DNA of 64,000 nucleotides. Origin: Mycobacteroides chelonae. Lineage in GTDB: Bacteria; Actinomycetota; Actinomycetes; Mycobacteriales; Mycobacteriaceae. Positions 20,188 to 28,168 of this stretch are shown piece after piece. The position numbers and the translations under genes were made by a program. The stretch lies in assembly GCF_016767715.1 (NCBI RefSeq), contig NZ_CP050145.1, positions 3,534,001-3,598,000 of the forward strand, read 5' to 3'. Under the pieces are notes generated by a model. It saw nothing but the letters and a program-made list of their open reading frames with translations, had not been told where the DNA came from and searched no databases. Each line of letters starts with the position of its first letter. Within the stretch, counting starts at the first letter, position 1.

Positions 20188-21132
20188 TCATGTCGCGGTA
20201 AGCGCGGCCGCATAGAGCGCTAGTTCATCACCCACGTTGGCGATAGGGGCGGCGCCGGCAGTCTCCATCGCCGCGTCGAATCTCTCGCGCACCTCCTCGA
20301 TGGTGAGATCCGTCGAGGTCACCCCGTGCGTCTCGCTGAGGAGAACCCGTGCGAAACGTCCACCACCGGCGCTGAAGCTGATACCGGAACATGGCACATC
20401 TTCGGACACCAGGAAGGCCGCGACCGGCGCCACGGCTGCCGCCGGGAAGGTTTCACGAAGCCAACTGAGCGCAGGCTCGGGCATGTTTTCCACCATCCGC
20501 GTGAACCCGACCGGGAGTAGCGCGTTCACCTTGATGCCGTACGCCGGTCCGGCGAGACCCAGATTGGTTGTCATGCCGATCATTGCGGCCTTGGCGGTCG
20601 GATAGGTGCACGCCTCACCCTGGCCGAACATGCTGCTGGAGGAGATGTTGAGTATCCGCCCGTATCCCTGGTCCACCATCGCCTTCCACGCCGGACGCAG
20701 TACATTGAACGGGCCGCGCAACTGAACACCGAGCACGGTATCGACGTCCTCGTCGGTGAGTTCGGCGAATGTCTTGATCGGGCCGACGATTCCGGCGTTG
20801 TTGATGACGACATCAACTTGCCCCCATGCGTCCAAGGCGGCGGCGACAATCGCCCGTCCGCCGTCCCCGGTGGCGACGGTATTCGTGTCGGCGATGGCCT
20901 CACCACCCAGTGCGTGAATTTCGGCGACCACCGAATTGGCCGGGGTATCGGAGCTCCCGGTGCCCAACAGTTCGTCGGGTGATCCGATGTCGTTGACGAG
21001 GACCTTGGCGCCGCGACTGGCGAGCAGTAGAGCGTATTCGCGCCCAAGCCCACCACCGGCGCCGGTGACGATCGCCACCCGTCCGTCGAATCGGATGTCA
21101 TTGCCCGGCTGCTCAAACACGCATGCCTCCAT
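20188..21132 (-). CDS. Short-chain dehydrogenase/reductase
   Basis: This SDR of about 314 residues has VTGAGGGLGRE (cofactor loop), the VVINNAGIVG strand, an S-Y-K set (NISSSSMFG, then YPTAK) and an extra C-terminal segment as in multifunctional beta-oxidation type SDRs. I chose ATG 21132 because GAGGTG lies 7 nt upstream; ATG 21138 would have almost no spacing. It lies at the right edge of the gene cluster on the same strand, next to a truncated peptidase gene. Whether it acts in the pathway or is a flanking gene is not clear. A strong palindrome lies about 45 nt upstream. Confidence 0.85.
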   Translation of the reverse strand: MEACVFEQPGNDIRFDGRVAIVTGAGGGLGREYALLLASRGAKVLVNDIGSPDELLGTGSSDTPANSVVAEIHALGGEAIADTNTVATGDGGRAIVAAALDAWGQVDVVINNAGIVGPIKTFAELTDEDVDTVLGVQLRGPFNVLRPAWKAMVDQGYGRILNISSSSMFGQGEACTYPTAKAAMIGMTTNLGLAGPAYGIKVNALLPVGFTRMVENMPEPALSWLRETFPAAAVAPVAAFLVSEDVPCSGISFSAGGGRFARVLLSETHGVTSTDLTIEEVRERFDAAMETAGAAPIANVGDELALYAAALTAT

Positions 21133-21175
21133 CCACATTCACCTCGACGTTGAGGTGAATACCCGTCTCGATAGA

Positions 21176-21196
21176 TACGTTATCTAAAATAACGTA
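21176..21196. promoter_or_regulatory. Palindromic operator upstream of the SDR gene
   Basis: Perfect 8-nt arms TACGTTAT and ATAACGTA are separated by CTAAA. The size and symmetry fit a TetR-family site. It lies 44 nt upstream of the SDR start and also supplies the stop codon of the truncated peptidase frame. No tetR gene is adjacent. Confidence 0.6.
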
Positions 21197-21504
21197 ACCG
21201 GCGCAAGGGTGGGCGGCACGAACGGCACTCCCCTACCCGACTCCTCGAAGAATCGCATGGCGCCGTCGGCGGCCGCGAGTCCGAAGGCGGAACCACCAGT
21301 CAGTACCACCGCATCGATCGCGACGACCGACTTGTCCGGAGCCAACGCGGCCAGCTCGCGGGAGGCTGGCGCACCGCCGCGCACCTCACAGGACGCGCAT
21401 GTGCCCGGCGGCAGAGATATGACGGTACAGCCGGTCTCGGCCGCCCCGTTGGTCCAGTGCCCCACACCTACCCGAGGGATGCCGATACTTCGTGTGTTTC
21501 CCAT
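21184..21504 (-). pseudogene. Truncated P1 (DmpA-like) aminopeptidase
   Basis: The about 106 residues match only the N-terminal third of the P1/S58 family (L-aminopeptidase/D-esterase, about 350 residues): GIPRVGVGHW, GCTVISLPPGT, VRGGAPASRE, DAVVLTGGSAFGLAAADGAM and EESGRGVPF. Similarity stops there, and the frame then reads into the operator palindrome and terminates. The catalytic Asn/Ser junction of the family would lie further on and is absent. It was probably broken when the DNA to its left was inserted or rearranged. ATG 21504 is the likely original start. Confidence 0.75.
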
Positions 21505-21531
21505 ACGGGCCAACGGTACTCAGCCCGCCCG

Positions 21532-22281
21532 CTAGAGCGAAAGTGCCTCTACCAGGGCCGGCAGTGCAGTGGCAGCGGTGGCCCGCCACACGAGATCCGC
21601 ACGGTAGGACAGGTCGGTCTCCTGCGGGTTGATCTCGATAACCGTCGCCCCACGACTCAGTGCCAGCTGCGGCAGTCCCGCCGCCGGATACACGATGCCG
21701 GAGGTCCCGATGAGCAACATCAATTCACAGTTCTGCGCATGCGCGACGGCGTGACCGAACTCGACCTCGGGAAGCATCTCGCCGAACCACACGATGCTCG
21801 GCCGGACTTTTCCGCCGCAGTCGCACTCGGGCGGTGCGACCCGCTCGGACTCGGGCACGGCGACACTCACGTCAAATCCTGTCCGGCAGGTGTCGCAATG
21901 CGATTTGAGCAGGCTGCCGTGAACATGGGTGACCTCTGCACTGCCGGCACGTTCATGGAGGTCATCCACGTTCTGGGTGACAATCTTGACGTCACGGCGA
22001 GATCCCCACTGCGCCAACGCGCGGTGGCCGTCGTTGGGCTGCACCGCCATCAGCTGGATGCGCCGATTCTGATACCACGCCCACACCAGCCCAGGGTCTT
22101 CGTTCCAGGCTTCCGGTGTCGCCAATGTCATCGGGTCGTACTTCGACCACAGTCCGGTCTGCGCATCGCGAAAGGTGGGCAGCCCGCTTTCGGCGGACAT
22201 GCCAGCGCCGGTGAGCACCGCGACGGTCCGCGCCTTCGCCGCGGCGGCGACCAGCTCTTCGGGTACCTCTACCTGTTTCAT
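21532..22281 (-). CDS. NAD-dependent protein deacylase, Sir2/SIRT5-like
   Basis: The about 249-residue protein has the NAD motif GAGMSAESGLPTFRD, the QNVDDLHERAG motif, the catalytic HG, a zinc site made by CDTC and CDCGG cysteines, and IGTSGIVYPAA. Tyr and Arg in WAWYQNRR match the YxxR pair that marks desuccinylase (SIRT5-like) sirtuins. It removes acyl groups from lysines in cytoplasmic proteins. ATG 22281 is preferred over the TTG one codon earlier. It follows the truncated peptidase gene and is likely a core gene flanking the cluster. Confidence 0.93.
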   Translation of the reverse strand: MKQVEVPEELVAAAAKARTVAVLTGAGMSAESGLPTFRDAQTGLWSKYDPMTLATPEAWNEDPGLVWAWYQNRRIQLMAVQPNDGHRALAQWGSRRDVKIVTQNVDDLHERAGSAEVTHVHGSLLKSHCDTCRTGFDVSVAVPESERVAPPECDCGGKVRPSIVWFGEMLPEVEFGHAVAHAQNCELMLLIGTSGIVYPAAGLPQLALSRGATVIEINPQETDLSYRADLVWRATAATALPALVEALSL

Positions 22282-22489
22282 CAACCAAATTCTCGCCTAC
22301 ACCGACCAGCCAGGTCGAAAATGGGCGTTTTCCAATTATCTGGCCGAGAAATCGTCATCCATGATCTTGATTGGGCGCATGGTGCGCTCATCCCGGTCGC
22401 ACGGGGCCGCGCAACGGGCGTAAGCATTCGCCGCATAGTTCGACAACGCCACCTAGTGGGTGCGCACCTAGCTCTACGCAGGGGGTCAG

Positions 22490-23533
22490 ATGACTCTCGG
22501 ACAAGTATTCGATCCTCGACAGAACGCGCTGAACGCGTGGCGGCTCGGGTTGGCGACGACCGTCATTTTGTGGCATTCCTGGCCACTCACCGGACACCGC
22601 CTGCCGTTCCCCGCATACGAAGGACTACTGGCACAAGTAGGTGTCGACGGCTTCTTCGCATTGTCAGGGTTTCTCATCACCGCAAGCTGGATGCGCCACC
22701 CCAGTCCGCGCGACTTCTTCATCGCCCGCGCTTTGCGCATCTTCCCCGGCTTATGGATATGCCTGGCGATCACGGCGTTCGTCATCGCCCCCGTCAGCGT
22801 CGCCATCCAAGGCGGCTCGGCAGCGAGCTTATTGGGCTCTTCCAAACCGTTCGAGTACTTCCTCAACAACGCCATGCTCAACGTGTTCTACGCCGGTATC
22901 GACGGAACACCGCGCAACATTCCGTGGCCTGGCATCTGGAACGGGTCGATCTGGACGCTCATCTTCGAATTCGTCTGCTACATCGCGGTGGCGGCTCTGG
23001 GAATAACGGGAGCACTGAAGCGGCAATGGGTTGTTCCCGCCGCTTTCGTGTTATTCCTCTGTGCCGCAGCATATCTGTCGTATCCGGTCTTCGCGATGGA
23101 GACCATTCCGCAGATGGTGGCGCGGTTTGCGCTGATGTTCGCGGCCGGGGCGCTGCTACACCAGTATCGAGACGCCCTGCCCGCACGATGGTCCTTTGTC
23201 GCGATATGCCTTGGCATTCTTGCGCTCTCGGGACTGACCTCCAACTATCGAGTAATCGGCGCCCTGCCATTGGCGTATGTGGTCATCGTGTCCGGTGCCC
23301 TCATCCATGACAAAAGACTCAACCTAGGCAACGACTTGTCGTATGGCGTCTACATCTACGCATTCCCCATCCAGCAGCTGCTGGCCGTCGCAGGACTCGC
23401 CGTCCTGCCACCATTCCTGTTCTTCCTGGTTGCGACTGCACTCACCCTGCCACTGGCGGCACTGAGCTGGTTCGTGGTGGAAAAACATGCGATGTCGCTC
23501 AAAGCTCGATTCCGGCGTGCACCCGTGCCTTGA
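22490..23533 (+). CDS. Membrane acyltransferase, AT3/OafA family
   Basis: This 347-residue integral membrane protein has about ten hydrophobic segments. The N-terminus carries NAWRLGLATTVILWHSWPL with the conserved histidine, then GVDGFFALSGFLIT and RRF-like FIARALRIFP, as in acyltransferase-3 proteins that acetylate or acylate surface polysaccharides and glycolipids. Its start ATG follows a short 205-nt gap after the divergently oriented sirtuin. The acceptor substrate is unknown. Confidence 0.88.
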   Translation: MTLGQVFDPRQNALNAWRLGLATTVILWHSWPLTGHRLPFPAYEGLLAQVGVDGFFALSGFLITASWMRHPSPRDFFIARALRIFPGLWICLAITAFVIAPVSVAIQGGSAASLLGSSKPFEYFLNNAMLNVFYAGIDGTPRNIPWPGIWNGSIWTLIFEFVCYIAVAALGITGALKRQWVVPAAFVLFLCAAAYLSYPVFAMETIPQMVARFALMFAAGALLHQYRDALPARWSFVAICLGILALSGLTSNYRVIGALPLAYVVIVSGALIHDKRLNLGNDLSYGVYIYAFPIQQLLAVAGLAVLPPFLFFLVATALTLPLAALSWFVVEKHAMSLKARFRRAPVP

Positions 23534-23564
23534 TAGGCAAACGGGTCTGCAGCACGATGGAACG

Positions 23565-23933
23565 ATGATCGAAAAATTGACTGATATGCCGGAGGGCGTC
23601 ATTGGATTCCGGGTGTCCGGCAGGCTGGCCGGCGACGAACTACGCGAGTTCACACCAGTCATCGAACAATCACTGGCGTCAGATGAACTACGGATCGTTG
23701 AGGTCATCGCCAGCGACTACGAGGGTTTTGGCTCCGGCGGGCTGGCCGAAGATCTGAAGCTGGGCTTCGGGATGCTTTTCCAGCGCCATTCGGCCTTCAA
23801 AAAGATCGCCGTGGTGACTGACAAGGAATGGGTAGCGCACACGTTGCATGCGCTCTCATGGATGGTTCCCGGCGAGATCGCGATGTTCGGCCTGAACGAG
23901 CTGGAGCGCGCCAAAGCATGGGCTGCACACTGA
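23565..23933 (+). CDS. SpoIIAA/STAS-like protein
   Basis: This 122-residue soluble protein has the pattern of the SpoIIAA-like family (PF11964 type): GVIGFRVSGRLAGDELREF near the start, central acidic and Gly-rich DYEGFGSGGLAEDLKLG, and IAVVTDKEWVAH. ATG 23565 is chosen because the family begins right there; the frame extends 26 residues upstream without similarity. It follows the acyltransferase by about 30 nt and may be co-transcribed. The role is unknown, perhaps lipid binding or protein-protein interaction. Confidence 0.75.
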   Translation: MIEKLTDMPEGVIGFRVSGRLAGDELREFTPVIEQSLASDELRIVEVIASDYEGFGSGGLAEDLKLGFGMLFQRHSAFKKIAVVTDKEWVAHTLHALSWMVPGEIAMFGLNELERAKAWAAH

Positions 23934-24090
23934 GACCGTAAACCGAAGTCGGGTAGCGCACTACTCGCGCCTCTGCTCCGGCGCCCCCATACCGTCGCAT
24001 CACCAACGTTCGGCCGAGCACGACAACGGATCTATCGCAATGGCCCTGCGCTGGAAGAACATTCATCCGGCGACGAAAGGCGCGTGCATC

Positions 24091-24615
24091 ATGGTCCTCA
24101 TTCCGAACTTCGAAAGTCAGTCACACTTCTTCACTCCGGTGGCGCTGGCGGTCAACGAGCAACAACCGTCGTCGATCGTCGATCAACGCTTTGTCTTCCA
24201 GACAAATGGCGTCGCCATCGTCAACATGCCCGGACAGACCAGCGTGGATTGGTCACGAAATCAAGCGTTGATCTCCCCGAACATGAGCGATGCCTTCAAG
24301 GCGATCACGACGCGGCACAACATTCCTATTCCTGCCGGGGCCTTCCCGTGGTTCCAGGTGGACAGCGCCATCCCCTTCGCAACCCTGAGCTCGATCTTCG
24401 ATCGGCATCAGGCGATCGACGCCGGATTCGCCGTCGACCGTTGGCGTTTCAGGACACGCACCGGCATCGGACTACAGCCCGGACAGACGATCCAGAGTCT
24501 GTTCGACGGCCTACTCGTCGATCTGGCCGTGCGCGACAGCGATGCGGTGCTCCACCGCATCAGCTATCACATCACGGTGCAGGGCCGAATCCGGTTCGTC
24601 ACCGGCCTCACCTGA
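24091..24615 (+). CDS. Hypothetical protein
   Basis: The predicted 174-residue protein is soluble, with no signal peptide or recognisable motif. It contains repeated mentions of aromatic and beta-type sequence such as FVFQTNGVAIVN and HITVQGRIRF. I favour ATG 24091, preceded by GAAAGG at about 10 nt; an in-frame ATG at 24040 is possible. It is convergent with the marR-like gene, meeting it end to end. No function can be assigned. Confidence 0.6.
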   Translation: MVLIPNFESQSHFFTPVALAVNEQQPSSIVDQRFVFQTNGVAIVNMPGQTSVDWSRNQALISPNMSDAFKAITTRHNIPIPAGAFPWFQVDSAIPFATLSSIFDRHQAIDAGFAVDRWRFRTRTGIGLQPGQTIQSLFDGLLVDLAVRDSDAVLHRISYHITVQGRIRFVTGLT

Positions 24616-25086
24616 TCAATCGCCGTCGGCCGCGGCATCCCCGGACTCCGCCAGGAATGCCTTTTCGAGCAACACGAAAAGTTCACATCGCTGTGTGGCA
24701 CTCAAGGCGGAGAGCACCCGGGCCTCTGCTCCCCTGAGCCCGTCGACTATCTCGGCGTACCGGCGCTTTCCGAGCGGAGTCATCACCACATCGTGGCGGC
24801 GGCGATCCTCCGGGGACCGCTGCCGCTCGATGAAGCCAACAGCTTCCAGATCGTTCAAAAGCCCAACCATCGTGGTCTTGTCTACCCGCAAGGCGTCGGC
24901 GAGGTCCGCCTGCGACTGCTTGCCGGCCGCATCCAAGACGTTGAGCACGCCGATATGCAGGAGTCGCAGTTCGTGCTCACCCAGTACGGCAGCCACTTCG
25001 ACATGCATGCGACGCAGAAGAATCTCGAACAGTGGTCCAAACAACCCCGCTGGCCTGGGGTGATCCTCCGGCGGGAACTCGGTCAT
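24616..25086 (-). CDS. MarR-family transcriptional regulator
   Basis: The roughly 156-residue protein has a winged helix-turn-helix: KQSQADLADALRVDKTTMVGLLNDLE for the recognition region, then the wing RSPEDRRRHDVVMTPLGK with the conserved DxR. ATG 25086 is preferred to an upstream in-frame start. It is divergent from the MspA porin gene, and the gap holds a TTGAT/ATCAA inverted repeat. It may repress itself and the porin, probably responding to a small aromatic or lipophilic molecule. Confidence 0.9.
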   Translation of the reverse strand: MTEFPPEDHPRPAGLFGPLFEILLRRMHVEVAAVLGEHELRLLHIGVLNVLDAAGKQSQADLADALRVDKTTMVGLLNDLEAVGFIERQRSPEDRRRHDVVMTPLGKRRYAEIVDGLRGAEARVLSALSATQRCELFVLLEKAFLAESGDAAADGD

Positions 25087-25106
25087 GCCCCAACAGTACA
25101 TCTATC

Positions 25107-25127
25107 TTGATCATCTGTTTTAATCAA
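25107..25127. promoter_or_regulatory. Candidate MarR operator
   Basis: TTGAT (25107-25111) and ATCAA (25123-25127) form an inverted repeat between the marR-like gene and the porin gene, which fits the usual MarR binding-site position. The sequence is AT-rich compared with its surroundings. Confidence 0.4.
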
Positions 25128-25167
25128 ATCGTTAGTGTTATACAAACTATTTGAGGAGGCGATCATT

Positions 25168-25824
25168 ATGGATGGATCGAAGCGCTCCGGTTGGTTCGCC
25201 GGAGCGACTGTGGTGGCCATCGGGTGCGCCCTAGCGATGCCGGCATCCAGCTGGGCCGCCCCCGCCGAGATGGCTCCGCAATCCAGCCAACGCACGACCT
25301 TCGATGGCTGGAATCTGACCGTTGCCCTCTCGGGCGAGGTGATCAATGCGGCCCCAAACCTGGCCGGCGCACAGAACTCGCGCGAGGCGTTCATGACGCT
25401 GTCCGCGCAGGCGAACATCGGTGGTAACGGCAGCAATCCCGTCACCGCGGCCAATTTCGTCGCGGGCTACCAAGTCGGCTGCCAGATCGACGTGTCGCAG
25501 GGCCTTCAGATTGGCGGCACCGGGCAGTTGACGGGGTCGGTCGGGGCGACCGTCAGCGGCCAGCCGGGAGTACAGGTAGGCGGCAGCGGGGCGATCGGCG
25601 GCTTCGTACAAACCGACCTGCAACCGGGCGTGATCACCACCGTCGCGATGGGCACCATGCCGGTGACGGCAGGCGTAGGGCGACTAGATATGCAAGACGT
25701 CCACTTGAAGGTGGATGCCTGCGGCGGCCCGGTGACTGTGCGCTCCTACGCGACATTCGCGGTCGCCAGCGCGGTTCAACAAACACAACTGTCCGTGTAT
25801 GGCGACCCCTACGTCCTGAACTAG
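25168..25824 (+). CDS. MspA-family outer-membrane porin
   Basis: The 218-residue precursor has a signal peptide (GWFAGATVVAIGCALAMP, cut near SWAAPAEM) and a beta-rich mature domain with the MspA-type features: WNLTVALSGEVINAAPNLAG and REAFMTLSAQANIGG, FVAGYQVGCQID and a C-terminal VHLKVDACGGPVTVRSYA with the two conserved cysteines. It should form an octameric channel across the mycobacterial outer membrane. A perfect GAGGAGG precedes ATG 25168. A small secreted protein gene follows after 9 nt, probably in the same operon. The MarR-like regulator is divergent. Confidence 0.9.
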   Translation: MDGSKRSGWFAGATVVAIGCALAMPASSWAAPAEMAPQSSQRTTFDGWNLTVALSGEVINAAPNLAGAQNSREAFMTLSAQANIGGNGSNPVTAANFVAGYQVGCQIDVSQGLQIGGTGQLTGSVGATVSGQPGVQVGGSGAIGGFVQTDLQPGVITTVAMGTMPVTAGVGRLDMQDVHLKVDACGGPVTVRSYATFAVASAVQQTQLSVYGDPYVLN

Positions 25825-25833
25825 GAGCGAGAC

Positions 25834-26160
25834 ATGTTTCTGTTCAACATAATTTGTCAGCATGGTGGAGCCGTCCTGCTCGCGAGCAGCACCCTGGTGC
25901 TGTTCGCGAGCACCGGCATCGCATACGCCGACCCCGGCCCGGTAGCGCCCCCACCCCCACCGGTGATCGGGGCGCTGCAGTACGGACCTCCGGGATACCC
26001 CGCGGCTATAGGGGTTCCACTGCTACCCCCAGGACGCTCGGGGGTATCCGTATCGGCGGACACCCTGAGTCCCGCGGCATCAACCCTGTTTCCGCCCAAC
26101 GCTTCCCGTGGCATCTCAGGAGTAAGCACTTCGGCGGATACGCTGAGCCCCGCCCCCTAG
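25834..26160 (+). CDS. Small secreted proline-rich protein
   Basis: The 108-residue product has a hydrophobic signal sequence (residues about 10-30, cut after AYA) and then a Pro/Gly-rich mature part. Two copies of a SGVSxSADTLSPA motif stand at about 69-81 and 95-107. TAGGAG precedes the ATG, which follows the porin stop by 9 nt. Function is unknown; it may assist or modulate the porin or the outer membrane. Confidence 0.7.
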   Translation: MFLFNIICQHGGAVLLASSTLVLFASTGIAYADPGPVAPPPPPVIGALQYGPPGYPAAIGVPLLPPGRSGVSVSADTLSPAASTLFPPNASRGISGVSTSADTLSPAP

Positions 26161-26188
26161 TCAGAAGCAGGCGCCACTGTGGGCTTCA

Positions 26189-27001
26189 TCAAATCGGTCG
26201 CAGTACGACAATTCCCGGAACCGTGCCCAGATATTCCCCCAGCGGCGTGTCGACGATTTGGTTGTTCGCACGCAATGACGAGGCGTTGCGCAGCACCGGC
26301 CCGTTCGATGTGTGCAGGAAGATTCCTACATGGGTGACATCGAGCCCGCCAGCCGTCGCGTAGGCGCCGAGGTAGTCACCGTCGTGGAGATTCGCGATGA
26401 CGCCATCGGAAACACGGGCGCTCGGTATGTAGGTAACCGTGCGCGGCCGCGTCGGGAGTCCGGGCAGGTAGTTTCCGCCGGAATCCTTCAAATTCAGTAT
26501 CTTGGCGACCTGTTCCGCGGCTGCCCCGAGGCTGGCCGTCACATCGGTGGCATTGATGGGAGCGTCTGCGGCCCAATCGGTAAAGAAGTGGCGGCGTTGC
26601 GTGAAGCTGATTTCACCCCCGCGGTACCGGATCTGTGTCAGCTGAGCGATGAAATCGGCGCGATTACTGGACCGCTTCAACGCTTCGACATAGTCGGCGT
26701 ACGTGAAGCAGTCCACGTGCGTGAGTTCAACGACCAACTGCTCGGGGACCGAAGCGGATCCAATCAAGGTGTTGGCACCGTAGGGCACGTGCAGAAAGAG
26801 TGCCGACACCGCGGCACTCAGCTGCCCCGGGTAATCGGCTCCAATACGGTTTCGCTCTGCCAGTAGCTCTTGGAGCCGACGTTCATTCGCCGGGCTGATC
26901 TGCACAGTGTCAGCCGCGGCCACAGGCGGGGCGCACAACGCACAGATCAGTGCGAGCAATGCGAACATGCGGTAACCGCGTCGTTCTGAAATTCGTCGCA
27001 T
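26189..27001 (-). CDS. Secreted DUF1460 amidase-like protein
   Basis: The roughly 270-residue protein has a signal peptide (MFALLALICALCAPPVAAA) and a DUF1460 domain, a NlpC/P60-like fold found in murein amidases. The catalytic Cys is in VDCFTYADYVEAL and the His in DVTHVGIFLH. ATG 27001 is taken because the next upstream frame is not hydrophobic or conserved; ATG 26968 is possible. It probably trims peptidoglycan peptides in the periplasm. It converges on the small secreted protein gene. Confidence 0.8.
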   Translation of the reverse strand: MRRISERRGYRMFALLALICALCAPPVAAADTVQISPANERRLQELLAERNRIGADYPGQLSAAVSALFLHVPYGANTLIGSASVPEQLVVELTHVDCFTYADYVEALKRSSNRADFIAQLTQIRYRGGEISFTQRRHFFTDWAADAPINATDVTASLGAAAEQVAKILNLKDSGGNYLPGLPTRPRTVTYIPSARVSDGVIANLHDGDYLGAYATAGGLDVTHVGIFLHTSNGPVLRNASSLRANNQIVDTPLGEYLGTVPGIVVLRPI

Positions 27002-27283
27002 TATCGGGGTCACGGTCTGACGCCTTCCTCTCCACGTCCCGGATAGCTCAGCTAACACATCACAGTGCAGAGCAGAACCAGGCTGGTCACCGGCCTCGCC
27101 CGACGCCCACTCTGCCGCACTTTACGCAATGCGCGTGCACTTTTGGGCTCCTACGAGACGAATGGACACCGCCTGACGGTTGATTTCATTGGTGCAACGT
27201 CTAATTCACATCAAGGCAACCAATTCGTGTGAGGTTTCTGTCAACAACGCTGAAGGTAGCGGACATGCGCGGGAAGGATTTGC

Positions 27284-27586
27284 GTGGAAGATGTTCGGGT
27301 AGCCGAGACGACGGCTCTTAGCGCGGGGTTCGCATGGCAGCTACTGGGCGCGTGCCGAAACGCCAACCACGACCTGTTCTACTCCGATGACGACGAACGC
27401 CCCATTGAACGAAGACTCCGGGAACAGCACGCCAGAGCAGTGTGTCGACGCTGCCCCGTGACAACGCTCTGCCTTACCTACGCTCTGGAGATCGAAGAAC
27501 CTCATGGGATGTGGGGTGGCATGTCCGAAGCCGAACGCCAAAAGATCCGGCTACGTATCGCCGCACGGAAGTCTGCGATCGGCTGA
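27284..27586 (+). CDS. WhiB-like iron-sulfur transcription factor
   Basis: The 100-residue protein has the four Fe-S cysteines C24, C54, C57 and C63 (GACRN, then CRRCPVTTLC), the G-M-W-G-G turn and a basic C-terminal tail RQKIRLRIAARK. It begins with a GTG. WhiB proteins bind [4Fe-4S] and act with sigma factors on promoters. It stands alone, with 225 nt of upstream sequence likely holding its promoter. The subtype is not clear. Confidence 0.93.
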   Translation: MEDVRVAETTALSAGFAWQLLGACRNANHDLFYSDDDERPIERRLREQHARAVCRRCPVTTLCLTYALEIEEPHGMWGGMSEAERQKIRLRIAARKSAIG

Positions 27587-27749
27587 CCGAAGTGCGATCC
27601 ACGCCTGGCGTTCTGCGCCGTTAACTACTTCTCAACGCAGGTAGTCAACTACTCGTGCCTGAGGTCATTGTGAGGCCGAAAATTTAAGGGCCCATTGGGA
27701 ATTATGTGCATCACAATTCCTGCCGACGTCATCAATTCATGGAGGAACA

Positions 27750-28100
27750 ATGACAACTAGCGAGAAAGTTTCCGAGACGACATTCACTGACACGGTGGCC
27801 GAGCCGTTGGACGCTGTGGGAGAAAACGACAGCCAAGAGGCCGACGTTCAGGCCATCGTGAAGCGATTTGTTGTGACATCCCACGGCGGATATCGAACGC
27901 GCCTGGCTATTCCGGGCGTGAGTCCGTTCAGTGTGGTCATGGTGTCCACTTCGGAAGTCAACGCCCAGGATGTGCCCTTCCAGGGCAACGCCGTCTGCCA
28001 AGTCCACAATGTTGTGCCTGACAACGGCGGCGTACGAGTCCGCGGATTCATCGACTTCGGAGTCGATATCAGGGTGCAACTCGCCGTCTTCGTGGCCTAA
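27750..28100 (+). CDS. Small protein of unknown function
   Basis: This 116-residue product has a disordered, acidic N-terminal third (about 1-35), then a compact beta-rich part with VVTSHGGYRTRLAIPGVSPFS, no signal peptide and no membrane segment. A perfect GGAGG lies 5 nt before the ATG, so it is probably well translated. The 163-nt gap before it has GTAGT-CA-ACTAC. I recognise no family. Confidence 0.65.
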   Translation: MTTSEKVSETTFTDTVAEPLDAVGENDSQEADVQAIVKRFVVTSHGGYRTRLAIPGVSPFSVVMVSTSEVNAQDVPFQGNAVCQVHNVVPDNGGVRVRGFIDFGVDIRVQLAVFVA

Positions 28101-28168
28101 GCACGGGGCCACACGCTCGGCCCGCCGTACCGGTAATCCGTGCGGCGGGCCTGCGGGCGGAGACCGGC

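Noticed and set aside
21457..23310. A 617-codon plus-strand open frame over the sirtuin and acyltransferase genes
   Set aside because: It lies antisense to or out of frame with well-supported genes and has the Arg/His-rich composition of a high-GC shadow frame.
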